Assembly: GCF_031501865.1 (NCBI RefSeq)
Contig: NZ_JARRCW010000001.1
Coordinates: forward strand, 3,059,001-3,123,000
Direction: 5' to 3'
Origin: Pseudovibrio sp. M1P-2-3
Lineage (GTDB): Bacteria > Pseudomonadota > Alphaproteobacteria > Rhizobiales > Stappiaceae
DNA length: 64,000 nucleotides
The notes beneath the pieces are model-generated. The model was not told the DNA's origin, made no database searches, and saw only the letters and a program-made list of their open reading frames with translations. The translations under genes were made by a program, and so were the position numbers. How positions within the stretch are numbered: position 1 is the first letter of the stretch; every line of letters begins with the position of its first letter. This document shows, one piece after another, positions 44,368 through 52,710 of this stretch.

Positions 44368-44850
44368 ATGAAAAGTCTTTTAAGTATCGTTGGTGCTGGA
44401 GCACTGCTTTTTCTAGTCCCCACGTTGGGGGCAACCGAAACACCAGATTCTGGACGCTTCACCGCTCCCATGGATCTTGTTTATGCCGTACAAGAAGATG
44501 GAGAAGCGGCACCAGATCAGGACCAATCCTGCGAAGAAAAGTATGCTGACATAATTGGGAAAGTCGCCTCTGCCGCATATGAAATCAACCAGAAAGCAGA
44601 AATGGCGGAAGTCAAATTTCTTGGTGTGACAACCAAGCTTTACCCCATCAGGGTAAAGGGACGGGATGACTTCGTCTCCGATCAAATCAGTTTTAAGCTT
44701 GCCAGCAACGGGATCTACCGAAAATTCTTGCATATGAACGTTGACGCAAGTCATCAGGGCATTTCGGTCATGGCAGCTCTTGATAAGACAACCAACTGCG
44801 TGATCACGAACCGTACCGCCAAAGAAACCAGCCCCGCAGAAAACGAGTAG
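44368..44850 (+). CDS. Exported two-cysteine protein, paralogue 2
   Basis: A 160-residue protein with a signal peptide ending near VPTLGA (about residue 22), the conserved Cys in QSCEEKY, FLGVTTKLYP in the centre, HMNVD, ISVMAALD and the last Cys in TNCVITN. It is closer to paralogue 3 than to paralogue 1 (FLGV-TKLYP, HMN-D and CVITN are shared). The C-terminal tail is Glu/Pro-rich. Probable ribosome binding site: AAGAGGCTCGGGAG. No domain is recognised. Confidence 0.65.
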   Translation: MKSLLSIVGAGALLFLVPTLGATETPDSGRFTAPMDLVYAVQEDGEAAPDQDQSCEEKYADIIGKVASAAYEINQKAEMAEVKFLGVTTKLYPIRVKGRDDFVSDQISFKLASNGIYRKFLHMNVDASHQGISVMAALDKTTNCVITNRTAKETSPAENE

Positions 44851-44975
44851 GTTTCAAAGAAGGGTTAAGGAGCTTTTACTTACAGAGTTTCTCCAAGGCG
44901 CGGAGAGTGGTTTTCAAATAATGATCCACACAGACACCTGTTTGACATCAACAACAAGAGGCAAGGAAACTGCCC

Positions 44976-45437
44976 ATGAACAACCTCAGGAAACTAGCTG
45001 CCATGGGGGCGTTGTTTGCCCTGTCCAACCCCGCGTTCGCAATGGAACCTGCAACGGGAGAGTTCTCCCTTAAGCTGGGAACTGTTTTTGCCGTTTCCAA
45101 AAGCGGTCAGCCTGCAATGGCCTTCGACAAGGCCTGCAAGGAAAAGTTTGCGAACATGGTCGGACAGGAGGCACAGGCCAAATACCAGATAGATCCTCAG
45201 GTCATGGAAGCACAACTAACTTTTCTTGGTGTTCCCACCAAGCTCTACCCCATGGGCATTCAGGGACGCCATGACTATATCTCTGGGGATGTGGCGGAGC
45301 CTCTTGTCAAGAAAGGGGTCTTTCGTGAGATCCTGCACATGAATATGGACTTTACGACCAAAGACATTTCAGTAATGACAGCACTGGATCAGAAAATTAA
45401 CTGCGTAATTACTAACCGGCATCCTGAACAGCGGTGA
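44976..45437 (+). CDS. Exported two-cysteine protein, paralogue 3
   Basis: A 153-residue protein with a signal peptide (MNNLRKLAAMGALFALSNPAFA) and a mature domain homologous to the two preceding proteins: conserved Cys in KACKEKF, FLGVPTKLYPM, HMNMDF, ISVMTALD and the final Cys in INCVITN. It is preceded by GAGGCAAGGAAA as ribosome binding site. The three paralogues together follow an RTX gene and share orientation with it, so they are likely to be periplasmic or surface partners of the RTX proteins; this is inference. Confidence 0.65.
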   Translation: MNNLRKLAAMGALFALSNPAFAMEPATGEFSLKLGTVFAVSKSGQPAMAFDKACKEKFANMVGQEAQAKYQIDPQVMEAQLTFLGVPTKLYPMGIQGRHDYISGDVAEPLVKKGVFREILHMNMDFTTKDISVMTALDQKINCVITNRHPEQR

Positions 45438-45620
45438 AGTTCCACAGATGTCCATCGTTTTTGACTGCCTTGTGAAAGTGCGACCCGAAGCATTATAGGT
45501 TTCAAGCCACGAACCCTTTAAAGCACATCGCGTTCATTCGCATTCACGCTGTGCACTCTAACTTATTTATTTTGAGCGAATTCTTGTCGTTTGATTGAAC
45601 CCAATCATACGGAACGCGCT
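45438..45620. other. Intergenic region before the IS110 element
   Basis: Mostly a full copy of repeat family A (45516-45620), truncated or interrupted on its right by the IS110 element. No gene seen. Confidence 0.5.
45516..45620 (-). repeat. Palindromic repeat family A, full copy interrupted by IS110
   Basis: Aligns with the copy at 11161-11266 in reverse orientation: hairpin CGCGTTCATTCGCATTCACGC then the AT-rich spacer, GAGCGAATTCTTGTCG, an imperfect TTTGATTGAA/CCAATCATA palindrome and GGAACGCGCT. In the other copy the sequence continues CTCTAG; here the IS110 element begins, so its target site is inside or at the edge of this repeat. Confidence 0.78.
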
Positions 45621-45690
45621 TGTCTTATGCTTTTTTAGTGCCTTCTGCGAATATAGGCCAATGGCCACCGTATTGAGTCGGGAGGGCAGT

Positions 45691-45826
45691 GGCGGTGGTC
45701 GGATCGGGACGCGCTAGGTCACAAGGGACCGTTTTAGAGTATGATCGGCCACCGTCTTCGCAACAGGCCTGAACGGATACGCAGCAGCCCAAAGCTCTGC
45801 ACGACAAGCATAGGATACTTGCGAAG
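45691..45826 (+). ncRNA. Candidate IS110 bridge RNA with readable guides
   Basis: Two folded units are visible. First: outer stem 45691-45705 with 45743-45757, inner hairpin GGTC/GACC near 45717-45729, and an internal loop with ACGCGCT (45709-45715) on the 5' side and TTTTAGAGT (45732-45740) on the 3' side. ACGCGCT equals the left flank 45614-45620; TTTTAGAGT is complementary to the right flank ACTCTAAA (46774-46781). Second: outer stem CTTCGCAA (45756-45763)/TTGCGAAG (45819-45826), inner hairpin GCAG/CTGC, ACGGATAC (45773-45780) equal to the right element end (46768-46775), GACAAG (45803-45808) complementary to the left end CTTGTC (45619-45624). This is the layout of target- and donor-binding loops. 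Confidence 0.75.
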
Positions 45827-46762
45827 ATGTCTGAGGTTACCATTGGTGTCGATATTTCGAAAGACCATCTTGATGTGTACTGCCTGCCGGATGAGCAGAG
45901 CAAGCAGTTTACCAATACAGCTGCAGGGTACAGACAGTTAAAAAGCTGGCTGAAAGGCCTGCCTGTCGCTCGAATTATTTTTGAACCCACAGGTTCTTAT
46001 CACGGCGCTTTTGAGTTGGCATTGTCGGGTTCCTATCCTCTGAGCAAAGTTAACCCATGGCAAGCACGCCGGTTTGCACAGGCCAAAGGCAAGAGGGCGA
46101 AGACGGACCGGATTGATGCGCGCCTGCTGGCCCAAATGGGGCACGATTTCCAGTTGGAACCAGACAAGCCAGTCGATGCAAGCCTATGTCATCTCAAAGA
46201 GATACGCGTTGCACGTCAAGCTCTTGTAAAAGAAGCCACGCAACTGGAGAACCGGTTGAAAACACAACGGGTGAACCTGGTTCGCAAACAGACACAGCAA
46301 CGCCTGAAACTCGTGCGAAAGCAATTGGAGGCCCTTAACGCCGAAACTCAAAAGCAAATTGAGCAGAGCCCTCAAAGGGCGCGGGCAGCAAAGATTTTAC
46401 ACTCTATTCCCGGGCTGGGACAGGTCGCCGTCGCGGCGCTGGTGATTGAAATGCCAGAGCTTGGACAATTATCCCGTAAACAGGCCGCTGCTCTGGCGGG
46501 GCTGGCCCCCATGACCCGCCAGTCAGGACGCTGGCGGGGCGCTGCTTTTATTCAAGCAGGGCGCAAGCCGGTACGCGATGCACTCTACATGCCTGCCGTT
46601 GTTGCCAGCCGTTATAATCCAGACCTGAAAGCCAAATACAACCAGATGCGAGCGGCTGGTAAGCCTCCCAAAATCGCCATAATAGCTCTCATGCGTAAGC
46701 TAATCGAACTGGCAAACGCTCTCATAAAAGCGGACCGGCAATGGCAACCAAAAACGGCTTGA
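45827..46762 (+). CDS. IS110-family transposase (bridge-RNA-guided recombinase)
   Basis: A 311-residue recombinase with an N-terminal RuvC-like DEDD domain (D9 in GVDISKD, E53 in FEPTGSY, D94 and D97 in KTDRIDARLL) and a C-terminal domain carrying the nucleophile S233 in MTRQSGRWRG, preceded by SIPGLGQVAVAAL. All catalytic residues are present and the gene is intact, so the element may be active. The start codon immediately follows the 3' strand of the last predicted bridge RNA stem, so the RNA and mRNA share this boundary. It uses RNA from its own left end to choose target and donor DNA. Confidence 0.93.
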   Translation: MSEVTIGVDISKDHLDVYCLPDEQSKQFTNTAAGYRQLKSWLKGLPVARIIFEPTGSYHGAFELALSGSYPLSKVNPWQARRFAQAKGKRAKTDRIDARLLAQMGHDFQLEPDKPVDASLCHLKEIRVARQALVKEATQLENRLKTQRVNLVRKQTQQRLKLVRKQLEALNAETQKQIEQSPQRARAAKILHSIPGLGQVAVAALVIEMPELGQLSRKQAAALAGLAPMTRQSGRWRGAAFIQAGRKPVRDALYMPAVVASRYNPDLKAKYNQMRAAGKPPKIAIIALMRKLIELANALIKADRQWQPKTA

Positions 46763-46777
46763 CCAAGACGGATACTC

Positions 46778-46817
46778 TAAAGCAGTGAGACGATTTATTG
46801 AAACCGTGCACTGCTTT
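46778..46817. repeat. Palindromic repeat family C
   Basis: Nested arms AAAGCAGTG and CACTGCTTT-like, with an inner ACGATTT/AAACCGT stem around ATTG. A similar nested palindrome with AAAGCGCT and AGCGCTTT arms lies at 52773-52811. It directly follows the IS110 right end. Confidence 0.65.
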
Positions 46818-46844
46818 AACTTTTTGTTTAGCCGCATGTCTTTG

Positions 46845-46877
46845 ACCGAAAGCCGGTATCCACTTTTCGGAGATACG
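46845..46877. repeat. Palindromic repeat family B, diverged copy
   Basis: Contains CCGAAA and TTTTCGG arms with GCCGGTATCCAC between and GATACGC to the right, the same elements as in the copy at 7057-7095. It ends just before the stop codon of RTX gene 3 and may terminate its transcript. Confidence 0.55.
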
Positions 46878-46879
46878 CT

Positions 46880-48871
46880 TTAGGAGAAAACGAAATCACT
46901 TTCAGAAAGTGAGCCTGAAGTAACGTCTTCCAAAGTGATCTGGTTATCTCCGTATTCAACTGTGGTGCTGTAACCGGATGTGGTTGTGTCATCCTCGACT
47001 TGTGTGATTGTCAGATCATCATAGGCCAGGTCCGGGTAGTCATCGCCATAGAACCTGATGGTATCCTCACCAACGGTGAAGTCGGTTACGGTGTCGTTGC
47101 CGGCATTGGCCTCGAATACGAAGGTGTCAGCATCACCGTATCCGGTCATGGTATCATCGCCTTCGCCGCCGAAGATATGATCTTTGGCGTCGCCGCCTTC
47201 AATCACGTCATCGCCGCCAAAACCATACATGTAACCTTTGGCTTGAGTATCATGAGTAACCGGATTTTTGGCATACATGGCATCGCCGTAGTTGGTACCT
47301 ACCATGTAAAGGTCTCCGGCTTCTTCCACTTCCTGACCAATCATGAACTGGCCGGAGTAGGCTCCGGTCATCAACATAGTCTGACCATCTTCCAGTCCCA
47401 TGCCGTCAAGGCTGTCTTGCAAGGTAATATCCGCGCCGGTGTCGGGGTCGGTATTCACAACCTGAGACAGGGCGTCGTCACTGATCCTATCGCCTTCGTC
47501 ATCGTGGTAGTGGCCCTCATGATAGGTGACCGAGAACCCGGTATTCATGACACCGGCTGCAAGATCTTTGGCAATGGTTGTTTCAGAAGCGCCGGTAGCC
47601 GATGTTTCCTGCAGATAATCAATCAAGTCATGGTCAAAATGCATCTGGGCAATCAAGCCGCCATTGCCCTGCTGGGTCACATCACTCCACAGCTCATAAG
47701 TGCCGCGGCTTTCGTTAATCATGCCTTTGAAGTAGCCAAGGGTATCGCCGTCAGTCAAAGTAGCGGTGTAGATGAACTGGTCTTCAAGCGGATTGAAGTC
47801 CTTCATGGAGACATAGTCACTGGAATCGGTCACCGTATAGGTGTTGTCACCGTCGCCGGAAAGGGCGTTTGACAGCGCTTGGGTTGCAAAGCTGCCAGCT
47901 ACGCCGAACATAACTCCTAACATGGGGTTGGCCATGCCGACCATTTCCAATCCCATTTGAGCGATTTCCAGACCGGTTTCCGCACCCTTTTCCGCACTAA
48001 ATCCCCCCCAGTCATATGGCTGTCCATCTTCACCGTAAAGATAATCGGCCTTCATGCCGCCGGTGATGATGGTATCAGCCCCTGCACCGCCATAGACCGT
48101 ATCAATATCCGAGCCGGTTCTGTCGCCCACATGAATGTAGTCGTTGCCATCGCCGCCGTAGATAGTGTCACTGCCGACACCGCCGAAAATCATATCATCG
48201 CCGTCACCGCCATAGATGGTGTCATCGCCTTTGTCACCGTAGATAGTATCATTGCCAACGCCCCCGTAGAGCGTGTCATCTCCCTTCCCACCGTAGATAA
48301 GATCGTCACCAAACCCGCCATAGACCAGATCATCTCCAGCGCCTGCGTCTATGAAATCGTTATAAGAGAGGGATGAATCGTATGCAGTGTCTATATAGTT
48401 AGGAATATCCATCCCGCTTTTGACGGATATTTCTCCAAGCGCAGGTGTGTCGGAGGTTTCATAGTCGCCGTAGATTGTGTCAGCACCTTTTGTGCCATCA
48501 ATAGTATCGTCACCGGAGCCGCCGCGTAAAATGATGGTCGAATTGTTGCCTTTATCCGAGACCGCAGAAACATCGATGATATCGTCACCTTGCTCTCCAT
48601 CGATATCCATATCCAAGGAAGCACTGTAATTGCTCGGGTCACTCAGATCGACTTCTATATAATCGTTTCCCTCTCCCATATAGGCATGAAGAGATTGAAA
48701 ATCTGCTGCCATTGACCCACTTGGTGCCATCATCCAGGAGAATTTGAAGTAGTCATCTCCTCCATACCCATAAGCATAGTAATTGAGGGTGCTATACTTA
48801 TATCCGTCTGTTCCCGTCCACTCGTTGAAGTCGTCTTTATTATCGTTGCCTTTATAAACTTTGGTAGCCAT
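46880..48871 (-). CDS. RTX calcium-binding repeat protein 3
   Basis: A 663-residue RTX protein on the opposite strand. From about its GGDGDDMIFGG repeat to the C terminus (46880 to about 48200) the DNA is almost identical to RTX gene 1 (about 39640-40960) in inverted orientation, whereas the N-terminal domain (first 110 residues) is clearly diverged and the repeat block is about two units longer. It has the same acidic composition, no signal peptide and C-terminal secretion region (YGDNQITLEDV). Ribosome binding site AAAGGA precedes the ATG at 48871. Confidence 0.88.
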   Translation of the reverse strand: MATKVYKGNDNKDDFNEWTGTDGYKYSTLNYYAYGYGGDDYFKFSWMMAPSGSMAADFQSLHAYMGEGNDYIEVDLSDPSNYSASLDMDIDGEQGDDIIDVSAVSDKGNNSTIILRGGSGDDTIDGTKGADTIYGDYETSDTPALGEISVKSGMDIPNYIDTAYDSSLSYNDFIDAGAGDDLVYGGFGDDLIYGGKGDDTLYGGVGNDTIYGDKGDDTIYGGDGDDMIFGGVGSDTIYGGDGNDYIHVGDRTGSDIDTVYGGAGADTIITGGMKADYLYGEDGQPYDWGGFSAEKGAETGLEIAQMGLEMVGMANPMLGVMFGVAGSFATQALSNALSGDGDNTYTVTDSSDYVSMKDFNPLEDQFIYTATLTDGDTLGYFKGMINESRGTYELWSDVTQQGNGGLIAQMHFDHDLIDYLQETSATGASETTIAKDLAAGVMNTGFSVTYHEGHYHDDEGDRISDDALSQVVNTDPDTGADITLQDSLDGMGLEDGQTMLMTGAYSGQFMIGQEVEEAGDLYMVGTNYGDAMYAKNPVTHDTQAKGYMYGFGGDDVIEGGDAKDHIFGGEGDDTMTGYGDADTFVFEANAGNDTVTDFTVGEDTIRFYGDDYPDLAYDDLTITQVEDDTTTSGYSTTVEYGDNQITLEDVTSGSLSESDFVFS

Positions 48872-49499
48872 GGTTCTGTCCTTTCTGTTATTCTTTTAAA
48901 GACAATGCCGGGGCAAAAGCCCGCAGGCTTGCACAACTTTCCCGTACTTTCACTGGGGAAAGCTGCTCGGGCTAAGCCATTTTTTTTGGATGAGGACCAA
49001 TTTTCCTCTGGGATAATCCATAGATAATGAGGGGGAGAGGACCGATCAAATAACATAAACAAGGACCACTCTCACGCGGGTGTGACAGGTCCGTGAACAC
49101 AGATGGGTAGCGCAATAAATTTACTTTAAATTTTGAAGTCTTAGTATCTTAGCTAGTCAATAGTTTTTGAAGTAACTAAGATTTTCACCCCTAAAGATTA
49201 CTAATAATTAAAGGTGTCGACATGCATCACATATTACTAAAATTGAGTTTTATGACCTAACAGTAAGTACTGGGCAGCCGCGAGGGGCCATAATTCGGAT
49301 AAAAGGAAAAGCAAACTCGCGCGCGCCCGCAATAGGTCGCCGGTGTGTATTCGTCAGATCCTCCTTTTGAAAGGCTTTAAAATCCACTTCCCCCTAAAAA
49401 GGATAGTTAAGTTTCCCATTGGGATAGCCTCCAGCGCTGGTAATTCGAGTGGAAACATCCTAAATTTCATTTCAAAGACAACAAACCACGGGAATCCCA
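48872..49499. other. Intergenic region between RTX gene 3 and oligopeptidase gene
   Basis: About 630 bases with no gene. It must contain the divergent promoters of RTX gene 3 and the peptidase gene; bases 49110-49260 are AT-rich. No repeat of the palindromic families is seen. Confidence 0.5.
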
Positions 49500-51596
49500 A
49501 TGAGTTCTGAAAGAGCCCCCTTTGCCGAGAAGCGTCCTGAAGTTCTAACCCAGCACGGGATCGAGCGAACGGACAACTATGCCTGGCTGCGTGCGGACAA
49601 CTGGCAAGAGGTCATGAAGGATCCCGGTGTACTGGCCGAGGATATTCGCTCTTACCTGACAGCGGAGAACGATTACACCAACGCGCAGATGGCCGATACG
49701 CAGGAGCTGCAAGAGGTTTTATTTGCGGAAATGAAGGGCCGCATCAAAGAGGATGACAGCTCTGTCCCCTCTCGCGATGGCCCTTATGCCTATGGCCTGC
49801 GCTATGTTGAAGGCGGTCAGCATCCCAAGTTTTATAGAACCGATGCACAAAGCAGCGATGCATCTGAGGAAATTTTGCTCGATGGAGACAAAGAGGCCGA
49901 AGGCAAGGCCTATTTCCGCATAGCCGGAGCCTCCCATTCAGACGACCACACCCGCTTGGCATGGGCAGCAGACGACAAGGGATCTGAATATTTCGGCCTG
50001 CGCATTCGCGATATTGCCAGCGGAAAAGATCTGGGAGAGATCATCCCCGATACCAGCGGCGGCGGCGTCTGGTCTGCCTGCGGCACCTATATGTTCTATG
50101 TACAGATGGATTCCAACCATCGCCCCTCAAAGCTGTTCCGCCACAAAATTGGTACGCCCATCAGCGAGGATGTACTGGTCTATGAAGAAAAAGATGCGGG
50201 TTTCTTCATGGGTGTTGGCCGCAGCCAGTCGGGCCGTTACATCACCATAGACATTCATGACCATGAAACCTCCGAGGTTCACCTAATTGATGCCAGCGCA
50301 CCTCTCAGCGACCCGATCCTCATAGCCCAGCGTGAAACCGGTGTGGAGTATTCCGTAGATGATACGGGTGATACCCTCCTCATCCTCACCAACGCTGACA
50401 ACGCCGAGGACTTCCGAATTGCTCAGGTCTCCTTGAAAGAGCAACTTGAAAAGTCAGGCCGTGAAGACTGGGCCGATCTTGTCCCCCACCGTTCGGGATG
50501 CCTTATCCTGTCCATGACCGCCTACCGCAACCACATGGTGCGTCTAGAACGCGAAGACGGCCTGCCACGCATTGTGGTGCACCGCTTGAGCGACGGACAA
50601 GAGCACTCCATCGCATTCGACGAGGAAGCTTACAGCCTTGGCCTGTCCGGCGGTTACGAGTTCGACACAACCTTGATCCGGTTCACCTACTCCTCCATGA
50701 CAACCCCGTCGCAAACGTTCGACTATGACATGGAAAGCCGCAAGCGTGACCTGCGCAAAACTCAGGAAGTGCCTTCCGGCCACAACATTGAGGATTATGT
50801 CACCCGCCGCCTTCATGCCCCCTCCCATGATGGCGCTCTAGTGCCCATCACGGTATTGCATCACAAATCCACCACGCTGGACGGATCAGCACCGTGCCTT
50901 CTTTATGGATACGGCTCCTACGGCATTTCAATTCCGGCAAGTTTTTCCACTAACGCCCTGTCACTGGTTGACCGTGGTTTCGTCTATGCCATCGCCCACA
51001 TTCGCGGCGGCAAGGAAAAAGGGTTTGCGTGGTACAAAGCCGGTCGGCGAGAGTACAAAAAGAACACATTTTCGGACTTCATTGCCGCAAGTGTCCATTT
51101 GGTGGAAAAATCCTATACAAATCATGGCGCTATCGTGGCTCAAGGTGGCTCTGCCGGTGGCATGCTCATGGGGGCGGTTGCCAATATGGCCCCACAGAAC
51201 TTTGCGGGGATAATTGCAGAGGTTCCTTTCGTGGATGTGCTCACCACAATGCTCGATGACACTCTCCCGCTGACCCCGCCGGAATGGCCGGAATGGGGTA
51301 ATCCTATCACCAGCAAAGACGCTTACAGCTACATTGCCAGCTACTCGCCGATAGACAATGTAACCGTGCAGGACTACCCGAAAATTTTCGCTCTGGGCGG
51401 CCTCACAGACCCACGCGTCACCTACTGGGAGCCCGCCAAATGGGTAGCCAAATTGCGGGAAAAGGCCAAAGGGGATAACCTCATCATGCTGCGCACCAAT
51501 ATGGACGCAGGACACGGCGGAGCTTCCGGCAGATTTGATCGTTTGAAGGAAGTCGCTCTGGTTTATTCCTTCGCACTTCAAAAAGCAGTCAGCTAA
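49500..51596 (+). CDS. ptrB: Oligopeptidase B (S9A family serine peptidase)
   Basis: A 698-residue cytosolic peptidase with an N-terminal beta-propeller (about 70-410) that gates access and a C-terminal alpha/beta hydrolase domain with the nucleophile S551 in QGGSAGGML and the catalytic histidine in DAGHGGASGR near 668-677. This pattern and length match oligopeptidase B, which cleaves short peptides after Arg or Lys. It is a single-gene unit with its own terminator. The symbol is by homology; prolyl oligopeptidase is the alternative but the AHIRGGKEKGFAWYKAGR segment fits oligopeptidase B better. Confidence 0.9.
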   Translation: MSSERAPFAEKRPEVLTQHGIERTDNYAWLRADNWQEVMKDPGVLAEDIRSYLTAENDYTNAQMADTQELQEVLFAEMKGRIKEDDSSVPSRDGPYAYGLRYVEGGQHPKFYRTDAQSSDASEEILLDGDKEAEGKAYFRIAGASHSDDHTRLAWAADDKGSEYFGLRIRDIASGKDLGEIIPDTSGGGVWSACGTYMFYVQMDSNHRPSKLFRHKIGTPISEDVLVYEEKDAGFFMGVGRSQSGRYITIDIHDHETSEVHLIDASAPLSDPILIAQRETGVEYSVDDTGDTLLILTNADNAEDFRIAQVSLKEQLEKSGREDWADLVPHRSGCLILSMTAYRNHMVRLEREDGLPRIVVHRLSDGQEHSIAFDEEAYSLGLSGGYEFDTTLIRFTYSSMTTPSQTFDYDMESRKRDLRKTQEVPSGHNIEDYVTRRLHAPSHDGALVPITVLHHKSTTLDGSAPCLLYGYGSYGISIPASFSTNALSLVDRGFVYAIAHIRGGKEKGFAWYKAGRREYKKNTFSDFIAASVHLVEKSYTNHGAIVAQGGSAGGMLMGAVANMAPQNFAGIIAEVPFVDVLTTMLDDTLPLTPPEWPEWGNPITSKDAYSYIASYSPIDNVTVQDYPKIFALGGLTDPRVTYWEPAKWVAKLREKAKGDNLIMLRTNMDAGHGGASGRFDRLKEVALVYSFALQKAVS

Positions 51597-51916
51597 TAAA
51601 GCCAGCCTAAATAACTGTAGTATCTAAGATTATTAACGGAGGTGCATAGAGTGCCTCCGGTTTTTATTTGGCTCACCATTTGAGCTCCCCCCGACATTTA
51701 TGGAAAATTGTTTGAAAGTTTGCCTTAACCGTGATGCAAACTGCTGCTCTCCTGTTAGGGAGTTTCTTTTCCTTTCTCCTGTAGAACTAAATCAAACAGA
51801 ACAAAGAGCCGGAGGCGAAAACCGCCGGAGGTTCCCGCCCCTTTCGCAGGTAAAAAAAACAAGACCAAGGCTTGTGGGAGGGGTGGGACTTATTAACCGG
51901 CCTCGGGGGAGTTAAA
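51597..51916. other. Intergenic region after oligopeptidase gene
   Basis: Contains the terminator at 51637-51665 and about 250 bases without a gene. GCCGGAGGCG/CGCCGGAGG near 51810 forms a small inverted structure. The ribosome binding site GGGGGA precedes the ATG at 51917. Confidence 0.5.
51637..51665 (+). terminator. Intrinsic terminator of oligopeptidase gene
   Basis: Arms CGGAGG (51637-51642) and CCTCCG (51654-51659) with a run of five T after them, 41 bases after the stop codon. Confidence 0.85.
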
Positions 51917-52279
51917 ATGCGGATCTTCTTTGCCATTTGCTTGGCCGCCTCGTTTCTATTTCCAGCTTTCACAGCAAAAGCTGAGCTTGTTCAAAACGCT
52001 CGCTACCCTTTCAACTTCCTTATTCCCAATGACATGCATTCTCGCCCTAAAGTGAGCGGCACTCAATACGATTGTAAAATTCGAATTGCTGAAGATGGAA
52101 AACCAAATGTATATCAAGCATTTGTAAGTGGCCGCTTCTATGATCCCTCCCGCCCCATTTCCAGCGTAGCCTGCTTTCAGTCCGCTAATATGTGCCAAAG
52201 ATACCTGTATTTCATGCGCGGATATCTAGACTACACACTCTCAGCCACTTGCCAGAGAGGCTATGCCAGCCTGTTCTAA
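51917..52279 (+). CDS. Small exported four-cysteine protein, paralogue 1
   Basis: A 120-residue protein with a signal peptide (MRIFFAICLAASFLFPAFTAKA) and a mature domain with four cysteines, in GTQYDCKI, ACFQ, NMCQRYLYFM and ATCQRG. The same four-cysteine pattern, with GTQYDC, a MC-x6-YLYFM-type segment, GYLD and a last Cys, is found in the next gene. The family is not known to me; two disulfide bonds are likely in the periplasm. Ribosome binding site GGGGGA supports the start. Confidence 0.7.
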   Translation: MRIFFAICLAASFLFPAFTAKAELVQNARYPFNFLIPNDMHSRPKVSGTQYDCKIRIAEDGKPNVYQAFVSGRFYDPSRPISSVACFQSANMCQRYLYFMRGYLDYTLSATCQRGYASLF

Positions 52280-52336
52280 TCGGCCAGATAATCCCTAGCT
52301 GCTATAAAAAACGCTCTCATCTGCGAGATAATAAAA

Positions 52337-52702
52337 ATGATAGGAAATCGCGGTTTCGCATTACTGTGCGGGATACTGGTCGTTGCTGCCTGTGCCCGCC
52401 CCCCCAGTACAAACTACCTTGAACAACGGCTTATTCCCGTAAGAGGGCATGTAATTCCAAGAGTAAACGGAACTCAATATGATTGCCGAATAGCCTCTTC
52501 CGAGCTTGGACCGGAAAATGTCTGGCAGGCAAATGTCGCCGGGCGTGTTCTAACGGCAGAGCCTTCCTATATGGTCTCCACAGAGGCTTGCTTTTCCTCT
52601 CAAGGCATGTGCGAAGCCTTTTTGTACCTGATGAACGGATATCTGGACCAGATTATTACATCCCGCTGCCATTTAGGCCGCCAAAGACCTCTTTTTGGAT
52701 AG
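52337..52702 (+). CDS. Small four-cysteine lipoprotein, paralogue 2
   Basis: A 121-residue lipoprotein: the signal ends in VVAAC, a lipobox whose cysteine (residue 19) becomes lipidated. The mature domain shares with the preceding protein GTQYDC, EACFSSQGMCEAFLYLMNGYLD and a last Cys in SRCHLG. So one paralogue is predicted soluble and the other lipid-anchored, which may mean a pair acting at the outer membrane. It starts 57 bases after the first; function unknown. Confidence 0.72.
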   Translation: MIGNRGFALLCGILVVAACARPPSTNYLEQRLIPVRGHVIPRVNGTQYDCRIASSELGPENVWQANVAGRVLTAEPSYMVSTEACFSSQGMCEAFLYLMNGYLDQIITSRCHLGRQRPLFG

Positions 52703-52710
52703 AGGCACGC

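Larger units (their letters stand above)
45619..46776 (+). mobile_element. IS110-family insertion sequence, complete
   Basis: About 1.16 kb with a 206-base non-coding left end, one transposase gene and a short right end. Both edges carry CT (45619-45620 and 46775-46776), the core dinucleotide seen in IS621. No target duplication or terminal inverted repeats, as expected for the family. The left flank is repeat family A and the right flank is a second palindrome (46778-46817); joining the flanks gives GGAACGCGCT followed by CTAAAGCAG, close to the uninterrupted repeat. Confidence 0.85.

Noticed and set aside
36177-49499. Type I secretion exporter for the RTX proteins
   Set aside because: No ABC transporter, membrane fusion protein or TolC-like gene is present in the window; export must use a system encoded elsewhere.
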